Positions 1 to 8,199 of a DNA stretch of 64,000 nt are shown here, piece by piece. The DNA is taken from the NCBI RefSeq assembly GCF_025426255.1, contig NZ_CP104861.1, positions 2,666,001-2,730,000 of the forward strand, read 5' to 3'. Below the pieces are notes generated by a model. That model did no database searches, was not told where the DNA came from, and saw nothing but the letters and a program-made list of their open reading frames with translations. The translations under genes were made by a program, and so were the position numbers. How positions within the stretch are numbered: position 1 is the stretch's first letter; the number at the start of each line of letters is the position of its first letter. Source of the DNA: Pseudomonas fragi (lineage in GTDB: Bacteria; Pseudomonadota; Gammaproteobacteria; Pseudomonadales; Pseudomonadaceae).

Positions 1-24
1 CGTTACGCTGCCTTATCTGAATGC
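1..24 (+). promoter_or_regulatory. Partial LysR-type operator and promoter box at the window edge
   Basis: The window opens with the half-site CGTTA, then four variable bases, then GCCTTATCTGAATGC. The same arrangement occurs at 6948-6971 before the GST gene with 20 of 24 positions identical. There the CGTTA is the right arm of an inverted repeat, so the left arm here probably lies just outside the window. It sits about 80 bp before the Old Yellow Enzyme start. The assignment to the LysR gene at 5227 is inference. Confidence 0.45.
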
Positions 25-103
25 CTCAATTCTAAGCCACATCCGAGCAACGTATCTTGGTGCCATGAATCACTACATGGGCAACAGCCCTTCGGAGAAA
101 TTT

Positions 104-1201
104 ATGACCGCTAAAGATCCGCTTTTCGCACCTCACAATGCTGGGCCACTTCAGCTCAAGAACCGTTTTGCGGTGGCGCCAATGACTCGTGTCAGTGCCA
201 CTGAAGAAGGCAGTGCAACGGAGCTCATGGCGAAGTACTACGATCGGTTTTCCAAGGGTGGATTTGGACTGCTGATCACCGAAGGGCTCTACACGGATCA
301 AAAGTATGCGCAAGGTAACTTGTTCCAACCGGGGATGAGTGATGAGACTCAAGCTGAGTCCTGGAAAACCATCGTAGAACAGACCCACAAGGCCGGAGCC
401 AAGATCGTAGCCCAACTCATGCACGCGGGGCCGTTGGTACAGGGCAATCGATTCGTAAAAGGCAGTATTGGCCCTTCCGCTGTCCAGCCCCGTGGTGAGC
501 AAATGACTTCCTACTACGGCAAAGGGAAGTTCCCTATCCCTAAAGAGGCTTCGGAAACAGACATTGCCGATGCGATCGAAGGCTTTGCACGCGCAGCGCA
601 TCTTGCTACCCATATCTCTGGTTTTGATGCGGTAGAAATTCACGGCGCAAATGGCTATCTGCTCGACCAGTTCTTCACCGATTACGGCAACAGCCGATCC
701 GATCGTTGGGGTGGTGACGTCTCTAACCGAGTACAGCTGATTCTCGAAACCGTGAAAGCGGTTAAGAAAACGATCAAACCAGGCTCTGCTTTGGGCGTGC
801 GAATTTCCCAAGGCAAAGTTAATGATTTCTTCCACAAATGGTCGGAGGGAGAGCAAGGCGCCAACGTGGTGTTCGAGGCTCTTGCCAACCTCGGTGTGGA
901 CTACATCCACGTCACTGAATTTGAAGCGTGGCAGCCAGCGTTCTCCAATACAGAGAAAAGTCTTGCCACGCTTGCAAGGCTGCACGCTCCTGGAGTGACA
1001 GTGATCACGAACGGTTCACTCCACGACCTGAGCCGCTCAGAACAGCTGCTTGAGGAAGGTGCCGATGTTATTGCCTATGGCAGAGGCGCGCTCGCAAACC
1101 CTGATCTGCCAACTCGTGCCAAAAATGGCGAAGACCTGCGGGATTTCGATCCATCGATTCTCAGCCCAATTGCCAACATCAAAGACAGCGAACTGGCTTA
1201 A
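104..1201 (+). CDS. Old Yellow Enzyme family NADH:flavin oxidoreductase
   Basis: This predicted 365-residue FMN-dependent TIM-barrel ene-reductase would reduce activated alkenes such as enones, maleimides or nitro-compounds in the cytoplasm. The N-terminal block PLFAPHNAGPLQLKNRF and the motif VEIHGANGYLLDQF, with the substrate-binding pair His180 and Asn183, mark the family. ATG at 104 is preferred over 65 because GGAG at 94-97 lies at correct spacing. It stands alone with a terminator just downstream, and a promoter box shared with the GST at 7037 lies upstream. The native substrate cannot be told from sequence. Confidence 0.9.
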   Translation: MTAKDPLFAPHNAGPLQLKNRFAVAPMTRVSATEEGSATELMAKYYDRFSKGGFGLLITEGLYTDQKYAQGNLFQPGMSDETQAESWKTIVEQTHKAGAKIVAQLMHAGPLVQGNRFVKGSIGPSAVQPRGEQMTSYYGKGKFPIPKEASETDIADAIEGFARAAHLATHISGFDAVEIHGANGYLLDQFFTDYGNSRSDRWGGDVSNRVQLILETVKAVKKTIKPGSALGVRISQGKVNDFFHKWSEGEQGANVVFEALANLGVDYIHVTEFEAWQPAFSNTEKSLATLARLHAPGVTVITNGSLHDLSRSEQLLEEGADVIAYGRGALANPDLPTRAKNGEDLRDFDPSILSPIANIKDSELA

Positions 1202-1232
1202 GAGATCTATTTGACGTAGGTATTTGCGTCGA

Positions 1233-1256
1233 GCCCCGCAACTGCGGGGCTTTTTT
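1233..1256 (+). terminator. Rho-independent terminator of the Old Yellow Enzyme gene
   Basis: A seven-base-pair stem (GCCCCGC, loop AACT, GCGGGGC) is followed directly by six T. The group II intron relic starts a few bases after the T run. Confidence 0.85.
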
Positions 1257-1259
1257 ATG

Positions 1260-1582
1260 GTGCGCCAGGCATGGCCGTTGCGCGCAAGCGCAACCAGTTT
1301 GGCTGTGCTGGCCAACAGCGTCACCAAGGGCTGAACAGGTTATGCCGCCAGTAGGTGTCAGAGTCTCGTCGTATATTGAAACGCAGAATATTCTCCAAGA
1401 GAAAACTTTTTCTCCAAGTCCCGGACGTTATCCGAAGATGACGGCAGACAGGGCGCGAACATCGGCGGCGTCTGCGACGTGGACGAACGCAGAGCCAGAC
1501 ACGCTGATGGAGCGGGTGCTTGCACCGACCAACCTCAAGCGTGCGTATCAACGCGTAGTCAGTAACAAGGGCGCACCGGGTG
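1260..1582 (+). mobile_element. Group II intron relic, 5' end plus start of reverse transcriptase
   Basis: The segment begins with GTGCGCC, the usual group II 5' boundary, four bases after the terminator T tract. An open frame from ATG 1438 encodes a maturase/reverse transcriptase start: MERVLAPTNLKRAYQRVVSN followed by KGAPG, the conserved N-terminal motif before the RT domain. Similarity stops at about 1582, right at the 3' end of the converging LysR gene. The catalytic YADD region and the ribozyme 3' domains are absent, so the relic is dead. Insertion behind a terminator is typical of group IIC introns. The subclass is inference. Confidence 0.75.
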
Positions 1583-1584
1583 TG

Positions 1585-2496
1585 CTACCTGTATTTGCTC
1601 TTGATAAAGTCCACAAATACCCGAAGCTTTGCTGGCATTTGAGTCCTGTGTGGGTAGTAAAGGAAGAAAGGCTCGCCGGGAGGGCTGTAGCTCTCCAGTA
1701 TCACCTGTAAAGCTCCCTTACCAATTTGAGCCTGTGCGAACTGTTTGAATACGTACGCGACACCTACGCCGTTACAGGCCGCTGAAACCACGGCTCTCAT
1801 CTCATCAAAGATCAAGTTGCCAGCAACGTTGATCTGGACGTTACGCCCCCCCATTCGAAACACCCATTCGTAAAACTGCCCGCGCGAGTGCAACCGCTGC
1901 CTGATGCATCGATGACTGACGAGCTCTTGAGGCGTTTGTGGCACGCCGCACTTAAGCAAGTAATCCGGGGAGGCCACAACGACGCGATGCTGCGGTACTC
2001 CTAATGGTATGCCCACCATATCCCGTTGCACCGTGTGGCCCAATCTGATGCCCAAATCAAGCCCATTGCCAACTATGTCGGTGAGCTCATTGTCGACTGA
2101 TATCTCGACATTTATATCTGGATAAAGGGCAAGGAATTCGGCGAGGTAAGGCTCCACCATGGTCACGAATGCGACATGAGATGTGTTGATACGAAGCTCC
2201 CCACTGGGCTGATCGTATGAAGAGCGTACGAGCTCGATGGCGCCTTCTACGGATTCTAAAGCGGGGCCCAACACCGCAAGCAATTGAGCTCCTGCATCGG
2301 TTAGCGAAACGCTCCGAGTTGTCCGATTTAAGAGTCGCGCGCCAAGGGTCGCCTCCAGTTGCTTGATGGTTTTGGAGACGGCAGTCGCACTGACACTGAG
2401 CTCAGCTCCGGCCCTCGTGAAACTCAATGTACGGGCGACCATGACAAACACGGATAGTGCTGGGAGCAAAGAAGGTGCAGTCGTAATCATCGTCAT
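1585..2496 (-). CDS. LysR-family transcriptional regulator
   Basis: A 303-residue regulator with an N-terminal winged HTH (FVMVARTLSFTRAGAELSVS, then SKTIKQLEATLGARLLNRTTRSV) and the periplasmic-binding-like effector domain. An upstream extension to 2541 is open, but it would run through the palindrome at 2502-2520, so ATG 2496 (MTMITT) is preferred. It is divergent from the M24 peptidase gene at 2606, the likely target. Its 3' end abuts the intron relic, but the C-terminus looks complete. Confidence 0.88.
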   Translation of the reverse strand: MTMITTAPSLLPALSVFVMVARTLSFTRAGAELSVSATAVSKTIKQLEATLGARLLNRTTRSVSLTDAGAQLLAVLGPALESVEGAIELVRSSYDQPSGELRINTSHVAFVTMVEPYLAEFLALYPDINVEISVDNELTDIVGNGLDLGIRLGHTVQRDMVGIPLGVPQHRVVVASPDYLLKCGVPQTPQELVSHRCIRQRLHSRGQFYEWVFRMGGRNVQINVAGNLIFDEMRAVVSAACNGVGVAYVFKQFAQAQIGKGALQVILESYSPPGEPFFLYYPHRTQMPAKLRVFVDFIKSKYR

Positions 2497-2501
2497 TTCA
2501 C

Positions 2502-2520
2502 TATGAACCGTAGGTTCATA
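2502..2520. promoter_or_regulatory. LysR-type palindromic operator
   Basis: TATGAACCGTAGGTTCATA is a near-perfect inverted repeat (8-bp arms, 3-bp centre) immediately before the LysR start and about 85 bp before the divergent peptidase start. Position and symmetry suggest autoregulation plus control of the M24 gene; binding is inferred. Confidence 0.6.
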
Positions 2521-2605
2521 ACCTATACACATCTTCACCACTTATCGTCAACAGTACGCCCCCTTAAGCTGGTTGCATCCATTCATCTCGCATGAGGAAA
2601 CAACC

Positions 2606-3778
2606 TTGCTTACCAATCGCACACCAAGATCAGAATACGAAAACCGATGGAAACGTGCCCAGGCATCGGCTAAGGCATGCGGTGTTGAGGCTCTCGTGGT
2701 TTGGGGGAAAGGTGGGGGGACAGTGGACACTGCCAACGACCTTATCTACCTCGCCAACTACTGCCCCGTATTCCCTTACGCCCCGGATCTTCCTGGCCTT
2801 TGGGCTGGACTGTCTCATGGTGCGGTAATCATCCCAGTTAATGGCGAGCCGATCCTGATCACGGAGTCACCCGCGATCCGCCGAGACATCGTCAGTGTTC
2901 AAGACGTCCGCTCAGCCGATGGCTTCGTTCCGGATAAAGTCGCAGCAACGCTGCGTGAGATGGGTCTTGGCAACTCCAGGGTTGGATTGGTAGCTGGGCC
3001 GTGGCTAGTAGCTTCCGTCTACAAGCGCTTGCTTAACTCCGCAAAAGGAGTCGACTTCATCGAGCTTGATTACGTGATTGAAGCATTGAGAACTCACAAG
3101 TCGGAGTTTGAATTCGAGCTGCTTCGCGAAGCCGCCGTCATCGGAAATGCCTCGATGGAAGCCATGATGAAGAGTGCATCCACTCCTGGGACTTCTGAAG
3201 CCGATGCAGTAGCCGAGGCTTACAACGTGGCTATACGCCGCGGCAGTGCCATGATCGACGCCGCCTGTTCGTCCGGTCGCCATTCGGCACTGTATTCCGA
3301 CGGGATGGCGCCACAGTGGACAACTCGCCCTCTTGACTCAGGGGACATTTTTCACTGTGACATGTATGGCGCTGCAGTCGAGGGTTACTGCTGGGATTTT
3401 TCCCGTACAGTCGTCACGGGTGGTAAATGGAGCTCGGCTCAGAACGAGGTGTATGACGGAGCAATCGCAGCTATCGATGCCGGCGTCGCAGCATGCCGTC
3501 CAGGCATCTCTGCGCAAGCACTCTATGACGTCGTGTTTGCCGAGCTTCAGAAGCGCGAAATCTACTGTGGCTATCCGCTGCACGGCCACTCGTACGGTAT
3601 CGGGTGGGAGTCACCGTGGCTTGTTCCAGGCAACGAGACGAAAATTGAGGCCGGAATGGCTATCGCGATTGAATGCATGGCAGGTCGCGAAGACACTGGC
3701 TATGTGAAGTTCGAGCACAACGTACTCGTCCATGCCGACAGGACTGAGCTGATCTCTACCTGCCCAGCCCGCCTGTAG
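2606..3778 (+). CDS. M24 family metallopeptidase (creatinase/Xaa-Pro peptidase-like)
   Basis: A 390-residue protein with the creatinase N-terminal domain and the C-terminal pita-bread fold. The five metal ligands are visible: Asp252 (HCDMYG), Asp264 (WDFSRT), His326 (HGHSYGIG), Glu356 (AIECMAG) and Glu370 (KFEHNV). It would hydrolyse an X-Pro-like or amidine/amide substrate in the cytoplasm. TTG 2606 follows GAGG at good spacing, while TTG 2573 has no ribosome binding site. No ATG fits, so the start is uncertain. It ends at a hairpin shared with the converging SDR relic. Confidence 0.85.
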   Translation: MLTNRTPRSEYENRWKRAQASAKACGVEALVVWGKGGGTVDTANDLIYLANYCPVFPYAPDLPGLWAGLSHGAVIIPVNGEPILITESPAIRRDIVSVQDVRSADGFVPDKVAATLREMGLGNSRVGLVAGPWLVASVYKRLLNSAKGVDFIELDYVIEALRTHKSEFEFELLREAAVIGNASMEAMMKSASTPGTSEADAVAEAYNVAIRRGSAMIDAACSSGRHSALYSDGMAPQWTTRPLDSGDIFHCDMYGAAVEGYCWDFSRTVVTGGKWSSAQNEVYDGAIAAIDAGVAACRPGISAQALYDVVFAELQKREIYCGYPLHGHSYGIGWESPWLVPGNETKIEAGMAIAIECMAGREDTGYVKFEHNVLVHADRTELISTCPARL

Positions 3779-3785
3779 TAACCGC

Positions 3786-3824
3786 CCCCAACAGTGCGCC
3801 GCCCTCGGCAGCGCATTGTTGGGG
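3786..3824. terminator. Bidirectional hairpin between convergent genes
   Basis: Fourteen-base arms (CCCCAACAGTGCGC and GCGCATTGTTGGGG) pair with one G-T wobble around an 11-base loop. There is no T run, so factor-independent termination is only probable. Confidence 0.55.
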
Positions 3825-3848
3825 TGAACTCAATACCGTCGCCCGAAC

Positions 3849-4622
3849 CTATCCCGAGAAACGGCCACCACCATCGGCGTCCACCACAACACCGCTGAGG
3901 TAAGACGCGCGCCGGGACGCCAGGTATACGATCAAATCCCCTATCTCTTGCGCCTTGGCCGGGCGACCAAAGGGTAAATGCTGAAGTATTTCAGGCCATC
4001 TGTTCTCGTCACCGAATCGCTGCTCGGCTCTAGCCCTGTAAAGCTTGACCAAGCGCTCGGTTTCAGTAGGCCCTGGATTTACGCCCACTACTCTCACGCC
4101 TTTTTTGGTTGAATCAGCGCCGACGGTTTGTGTGAATGCAATCAAACCTGCATTAGCCATTGAACCGCAGATGTAGTCGAAACGTGGCGCTGCGCCGGCA
4201 ATACCGATCACGTTTACAATCACACCCCGCTCATTTGAGCGCATGATGGCCAACGCTTCACGGCAAAGCTCAACTTAGCCAAAAACTTTCAGCTCCCATG
4301 CTTTGCGCCAAGTGTCGTCATCAACCGCGTCCATCCCACCGCCTGGAATCGCACCGGCATTATTAACAAGAACATCGATCCTCGGTAGTAGATCCACAAC
4401 TAGCTTGCGACCTTGCGCGGTAGCAAGATCAGCTACGATTCCACTTACATTGTCTGGGTGGAGCTTGGAGCAGTCGGCGACTGCATCGGAAACGTTATCA
4501 GAGTTCTGACCCACGATAACCACCGATGCACCCTCCTCCAGAAAAATCTTAACGGCAGCCAGACCAATACCCCTCGACCCACCAGTCACTAACACCTGTT
4601 TCCCAGCAAGCCCCAGATCCAT
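3849..4622 (-). pseudogene. SDR-family oxidoreductase broken by an in-frame stop
   Basis: The two halves lie in one frame: 4622-4275 has the Rossmann start (QVLVTGGSRGIG) and VLVNNAG, and 4253-3849 has the rest. They are separated by a single TAA after KVFG, where relatives normally have Tyr, so it is a one-codon nonsense change. The active-site region reads DYICGSMANAG, lacking the usual Lys four residues after Tyr; I recall a YICG subgroup with this feature. ATG 4622 has GGAG upstream. A gabD tail follows upstream, so this was an aldehyde or alcohol oxidation cluster. Stop-codon readthrough is not expected. Confidence 0.8.
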
Positions 4623-4723
4623 TTTGAGCTCCTGTACCGAGACGCATTGCCCGGTAGCCCAAAGTGATAGCGCCACTCCAGCATTTGGCCGCTCGATGTG
4701 CTGGAGGCTTGCTAGTTATAGAA

Positions 4724-4903
4724 TCAAATGCTCAGGCACAGATATTTGATTTGGAGGTAGTCCTCGATACCATGCTTCGAGCCTTCACGACCGAGCCCTG
4801 AAGACTTGATGCCCCCCGAACGGAGCCACCTCTGTAGAAATCAGCCCGGTATTGATTCCGACCATTCCATATTCCAATGCTTCAGACACGCGAAAAATCG
4901 ACT
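4724..4903 (-). pseudogene. C-terminal relic of succinate-semialdehyde dehydrogenase (GabD-like)
   Basis: Conceptual translation gives [28 protein letters not shown] and, after a one-base frameshift, [26 protein letters not shown]. This is the family's C-terminal block. The shift is one extra base in a run of six G (six C on the + strand, 4812-4817). Everything N-terminal, including the catalytic Cys and Glu, is missing. It lies directly upstream of the broken SDR on the same strand. Confidence 0.8.
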
Positions 4904-4905
4904 CA

Positions 4906-5226
4906 TATCTTTGGTATAGAAATAGGATGCCAACGGAAATGAAAAGTCATCGGTCTACGTTAGGCGTGACAATCAGTGAATAGAATCCCGCCAAAGCGAC
5001 AAGTCGATATAACGATTTACGTTATAATCAGGCTGCGATCTTGTCGTAGAATGACGGTGTCGCACGGGCTGAGCGGTATGGCCAGAGAGAAGATCGAGAC
5101 AACTCGGTTGCCTGCGACATGCAGCAAATCACCAACTGTTTAGCCGTGTCTTTTTGATTTTGGCCAAGCGTCCTGGTTCTGGACAACCGTTCTAGAGCCA
5201 GTGCCTCCAGTAGAGATCAACGAATC
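4906..5226. other. Intergenic stretch before LysR, no gene
   Basis: No coding signal was found on either strand. The only structure seen is the palindrome at 5008-5026. The ribosome binding site of the following LysR gene is weak. Confidence 0.5.
5008..5026. promoter_or_regulatory. Palindromic operator TAACG-N5-CGTTA
   Basis: TATAACG-ATTTA-CGTTATA has perfect 7-bp arms and a 5-bp spacer, 200 bp before the LysR start. The same core recurs at 6857-6873 and, with one mismatch, at 6938-6952. This suggests one regulator, most simply the adjacent LysR. Confidence 0.6.
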
Positions 5227-6105
5227 ATGAATTTAAACGACGTACATGTATTCTTGATGGTGAGTTCTTCCGGGAGCTTGACTCAAGCAGCCAAACGCTT
5301 GGAAATTTCAGCCATGGCAGCATCGAGACGGTTGGCAAGTCTTGAGGAGGAGCTTGGAACCCGACTAGTTCACCGGACAACACGCTCAACTTCGCTTACA
5401 CCTGAAGGTGAAGATTTTTTGCCCTATGCAAAAGCAATGGTCGAAGCGGAGGAAAGCGCGAAGTTTCTGTTCTCACCCAACCCAAAGGGCGCATCCGGGC
5501 TGCTGCGAGTCACATCTCCATCAGGGATAGGACGGCGCAATGTGATGCCACTGATTAAGCCGCTGCTCGAGCAGAACCCCGAACTGAGGGTGGAGCTACA
5601 GCTACACGATGATGTCCTGGACATTGTAGGCAGAGGGATTGACGTCGCAATCCGTGTGGCGCCGTTAAGGGACTCAACGCTGATCGCCAAGCGAATCGTG
5701 AATAATGCCCGCGTCGTCTGCGCATCTCCCGAGTATCTTACCCAGCATGGCGTGCCGAGCAGCCTGGAGGATCTGCATCGTCATAACTGCATCAGACTTC
5801 TGAATGTTCCACAGTGGACGTTCATCGCCGATGGACAACCTACCGTGGTCAGCATCGAAGGCCGAGTTAGCTGTAACAACGTCGACTCAGTTCGCGAGCT
5901 GTGTATGGAGGGTTTAGGCCTCGCGCAACTCACGCTGATGGACGTCAAACGCGAGTTCAATTCTGGAGCGCTCGTTGAGGTGGTGCTCGACAACGTCACC
6001 CCGCAAGACCTCAGTGTTTGGGCCCTTCTGCCCACCAACAAAAACCTGCCTCCCCGGGTGACGTTGTTCATTGAGCATCTGAGGGCAGCCATGGAACAGG
6101 AATAG
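5227..6105 (+). CDS. LysR-family regulator, likely master of the local redox regulon
   Basis: A 292-residue LysR protein: HTH in residues 1-60 (LNDVHVFLMVSSSGSLTQAA, then RRLASLEEELGTRLVHRTTR) followed by the effector domain. It is of the CrgA/YafC-like subgroup often paired with oxidoreductases. It converges with the DsbA-like gene at 6161. The shared palindromes around this gene suggest that it controls itself, DsbA, the broken GST and the Old Yellow Enzyme at 104. The targets are inferred from the sites only. Confidence 0.9.
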   Translation: MNLNDVHVFLMVSSSGSLTQAAKRLEISAMAASRRLASLEEELGTRLVHRTTRSTSLTPEGEDFLPYAKAMVEAEESAKFLFSPNPKGASGLLRVTSPSGIGRRNVMPLIKPLLEQNPELRVELQLHDDVLDIVGRGIDVAIRVAPLRDSTLIAKRIVNNARVVCASPEYLTQHGVPSSLEDLHRHNCIRLLNVPQWTFIADGQPTVVSIEGRVSCNNVDSVRELCMEGLGLAQLTLMDVKREFNSGALVEVVLDNVTPQDLSVWALLPTNKNLPPRVTLFIEHLRAAMEQE

Positions 6106-6160
6106 CGGTCTCAAAAATGCTGCGGCCATCTCATCACGGCTTAAGTAATTAGCAATTCCG

Positions 6161-6778
6161 TCAGCGTGATTGTGCGAGTATTTCAGCTCGCAGAGTCGAG
6201 CTTTCAGGCGTCCCCGAATACATTTTCGTACCGACTGCAATGCTCGGAACGGCGCGGATACCGACTTTATGAGCATATTCCAAAGCTGCTTCATGGCGCT
6301 CTTGCCGCGTTTTGGAAATCAGAGCCGCCTCGAACCCTTTTAGATCAAGCGAGAGGTTGTTGGCAATGTCTCGGAGCACATCCAGATTGCCAATATCGCG
6401 ATCCTGCTGAAAAAACGCCTTTAGTACTGCATCGGCATATTCAATGCCCTTGCCCTGCTCCGCCGCGTACTGAAGCCCCAAGAATGCGTCACGGGTGTAA
6501 GGCTGAGGTGACACTGTCGGAAGTTTTATTGGTATTCCCATGCGTGCAGCTGTCGGGTAGACGCCCGACTCCCAGGCGCGCGGCAAGTAGTCATCTTCAG
6601 GGCGCAACGTGGGCGTCGGATACGGCCTCAACTCAAAAGGCATCCACTCGATGTCCACATCGAGTCCTTCCGTTGCCTGGTCGACGATCGATTCGCCCAA
6701 TAGGCAGTAGGGGCAAACAAAATCGATCCAAACCTTCACTGCGACCTTCGCGCCCTTGCTCGTTGTATCGCTCATCAT
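6161..6778 (-). CDS. DsbA/FrnE-family thioredoxin-fold oxidoreductase
   Basis: A 205-residue cytoplasmic protein without signal peptide. The redox motif CPYC is at residues 22-25 (VWIDFVCPYC) and the cis-Pro loop is at GIRAVPS. FrnE/HCCA-isomerase-like members act on disulfides or glutathione adducts. AGGG lies 5 bases before ATG 6778. A palindrome at 6857-6873 sits in its promoter region. A role in thiol/electrophile stress fits the neighbouring GST and ene-reductase, but the substrate is unknown. Confidence 0.85.
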   Translation of the reverse strand: MMSDTTSKGAKVAVKVWIDFVCPYCLLGESIVDQATEGLDVDIEWMPFELRPYPTPTLRPEDDYLPRAWESGVYPTAARMGIPIKLPTVSPQPYTRDAFLGLQYAAEQGKGIEYADAVLKAFFQQDRDIGNLDVLRDIANNLSLDLKGFEAALISKTRQERHEAALEYAHKVGIRAVPSIAVGTKMYSGTPESSTLRAEILAQSR

Positions 6779-6856
6779 GGCAACCCTATGGTCGTGAAAA
6801 CGTCGACATTAGTCCAAGGGAATGCTTATTAGAATACCGATCTGCAAGGTGTCGGT

Positions 6857-6873
6857 GTAACGCTAATCGTTAC
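6857..6873. promoter_or_regulatory. Palindromic operator before the DsbA gene
   Basis: GTAACG-CTAAT-CGTTAC has perfect 6-bp arms and a 5-bp spacer, 79 bp upstream of the DsbA-like start. It shares the TAACG-N5-CGTTA core with 5008-5026. Confidence 0.6.
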
Positions 6874-6937
6874 CTGCTCAAGTGTCACGAACGATCGGCA
6901 CGGAGCTTTGCGGGTCTTGACGCTTCCTCAGCCCGAA

Positions 6938-6971
6938 CAACGCGAGTCGTTATACCGCCTTATCCGAATGC
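6938..6971 (+). promoter_or_regulatory. Operator and promoter box before the GST gene
   Basis: CAACG-CGAGT-CGTTA (6938-6952) is a one-mismatch copy of the TAACG-N5-CGTTA site. From 6948 on it continues into a 24-bp stretch matching window positions 1-24 at 20 positions, including GCCTTATC and GAATGC. The GST reading frame begins 65 bp downstream. Confidence 0.55.
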
Positions 6972-7036
6972 GGGCTTAATGTTGCTGGTGTCATCGGCCA
7001 ACATGAATTTTCAGAACGCCGACTAGGAAATGACAA

Positions 7037-7606
7037 ATGTCTCACTATCTTCCGCCCAAGATCTGGGAAATGCCCGCGGAAGGTGGGAGTAGATTCGCGA
7101 TGGTCAACCGCCCCTCTTCCGGCCCGACGTTCCAGAGCTCACTGCCTTGGGGTACGCACCCCATCCAGCTCTACTCAATGCACACCCCTAACGGTATCAA
7201 GGTCTCGATCATGCTCGATGAGCTGAAGCAGCTGCAGCGCGAAGGGGCAGAATACGATGCCCACTTGATCGACATTTCCAAGGGTGACCAGTTTTCCACG
7301 GGGTTCTGTGAAATCAACCCAAATTAGAAGATCCCGGCAATTGTCGACGTTGGCGTCGGCAATTCATTACCCATCTTTGAATCCGGGGCGATCCTTGTCT
7401 ATCTGGGGGAAAGATTCGACCGGTTTCTGCCTGCTGGATCGACTCGCTCCTCTTGCATGTCCTGGCTGTTCTGGCAGGTGGGAAGGACTCCCTATCTGGG
7501 GGGCGGCTTTGGCCACTTTTACCACTACGCCGATGAAAAGCTTGAGTACGCGATTGACCGCTACGCGATGGAGGTGAAACGGCTTATGAACGTGCTGGAC
7601 AGCCAC
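7037..7606 (+). pseudogene. YghU/Nu-class glutathione S-transferase, interrupted and truncated
   Basis: The N-terminus (HPIQLYSMHTPNGIKVSIML) and later blocks (PAIVDVG, FESGAILVYLGERF, SWLFWQVGRTPYLGGGFGHF) are typical of YghU-like transferases. They stay in one frame, except for a TAG at 7325-7327 after NPN, where relatives have Ser. After about 7606 the family sequence stops and antisense MFS transporter sequence begins, so the C-terminal domain was lost by a rearrangement. Both defects make it non-functional. Confidence 0.85.
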
Positions 7607-7796
7607 ATGCCATCGACGCTCTTTGCACTTGTCAGAACTCGCCGACACAAAGAGCACCCCGAGTGAGGAAAACACATAAGGAATTTCGGAATATATCCCA
7701 GTATGTGAGGCGCTCGTAACACCCAATCCTTTGATGATCGTGGGCAACCAAAAAGTGAAGGTGTAGTTGGCACAGGCAGTGGTGAAGTAAATGAAA
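7604..7796 (-). pseudogene. Internal fragment of an MFS transporter
   Basis: One reading frame on the minus strand gives FIYFTTACANYTFTFWLPTI, then IKGLGVTSASHTGIYSEIPY, then SASSDKCKERRWHVA. This is the middle of an MFS sugar-acid/tartrate-type permease, including the loop SDxxxERRWH. Both ends are cut: into the GST relic on one side and the exonuclease relic on the other. Confidence 0.75.
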
Positions 7797-7799
7797 GCG

Positions 7800-8058
7800 A
7801 GTAACTAAACCCGAGAGCCGCTCAAGAAACTTTCGAAACGAAGCTCGAGCTTCGATAAGCGACTGACCATATCGCAGAGGATCGAGCTGCGGTAAAACGT
7901 TTTGGATGAAGAAATCACTGTGCTCCTCGTCCGAATAAGTATCCGTCAGTTCAACATAGAATTCGTCGCCTGACTCCGACGCCAGCGCTAGGGATATCAG
8001 TTTCGATATCCTGATTTAGCTGGGTAAATTCGCAATCTAGGAATATCTTCAACAACCT
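7800..8058 (-). pseudogene. N-terminal relic of a 3'-5' exonuclease-like protein
   Basis: Minus-strand translation from a TTG near 8055 gives KIFLDCEFTQLNQDIE, a DEDD-type exonuclease first motif (DxE). After a one-base frameshift near 7998 it gives LISLALASESGDEFYVELTD and TYSDEEHSDFFIQNVLPQLD. The frame then runs into MFS sequence near 7798. The family assignment is by eye and moderately sure. The C-terminal catalytic residues are missing. Confidence 0.6.
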
Positions 8059-8199
8059 AATCCTTTACAACGATTGTTAGCGTGGCCTGTCATTGGAGCC
8101 CGTGCTCGGCCCACTATTTACAGTATCGATGGATTTTCGTAAGCGTCCGGCTGACACACCTTCCTTTCCTATACGCGTAGAGGTCTGACAGTTTTGTAA

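Noticed and set aside
32..985. Long minus-strand open frame opposite the Old Yellow Enzyme
   Set aside because: It is the antisense shadow of a gene with clear family motifs; the translation has no recognisable domain and no ribosome binding site.
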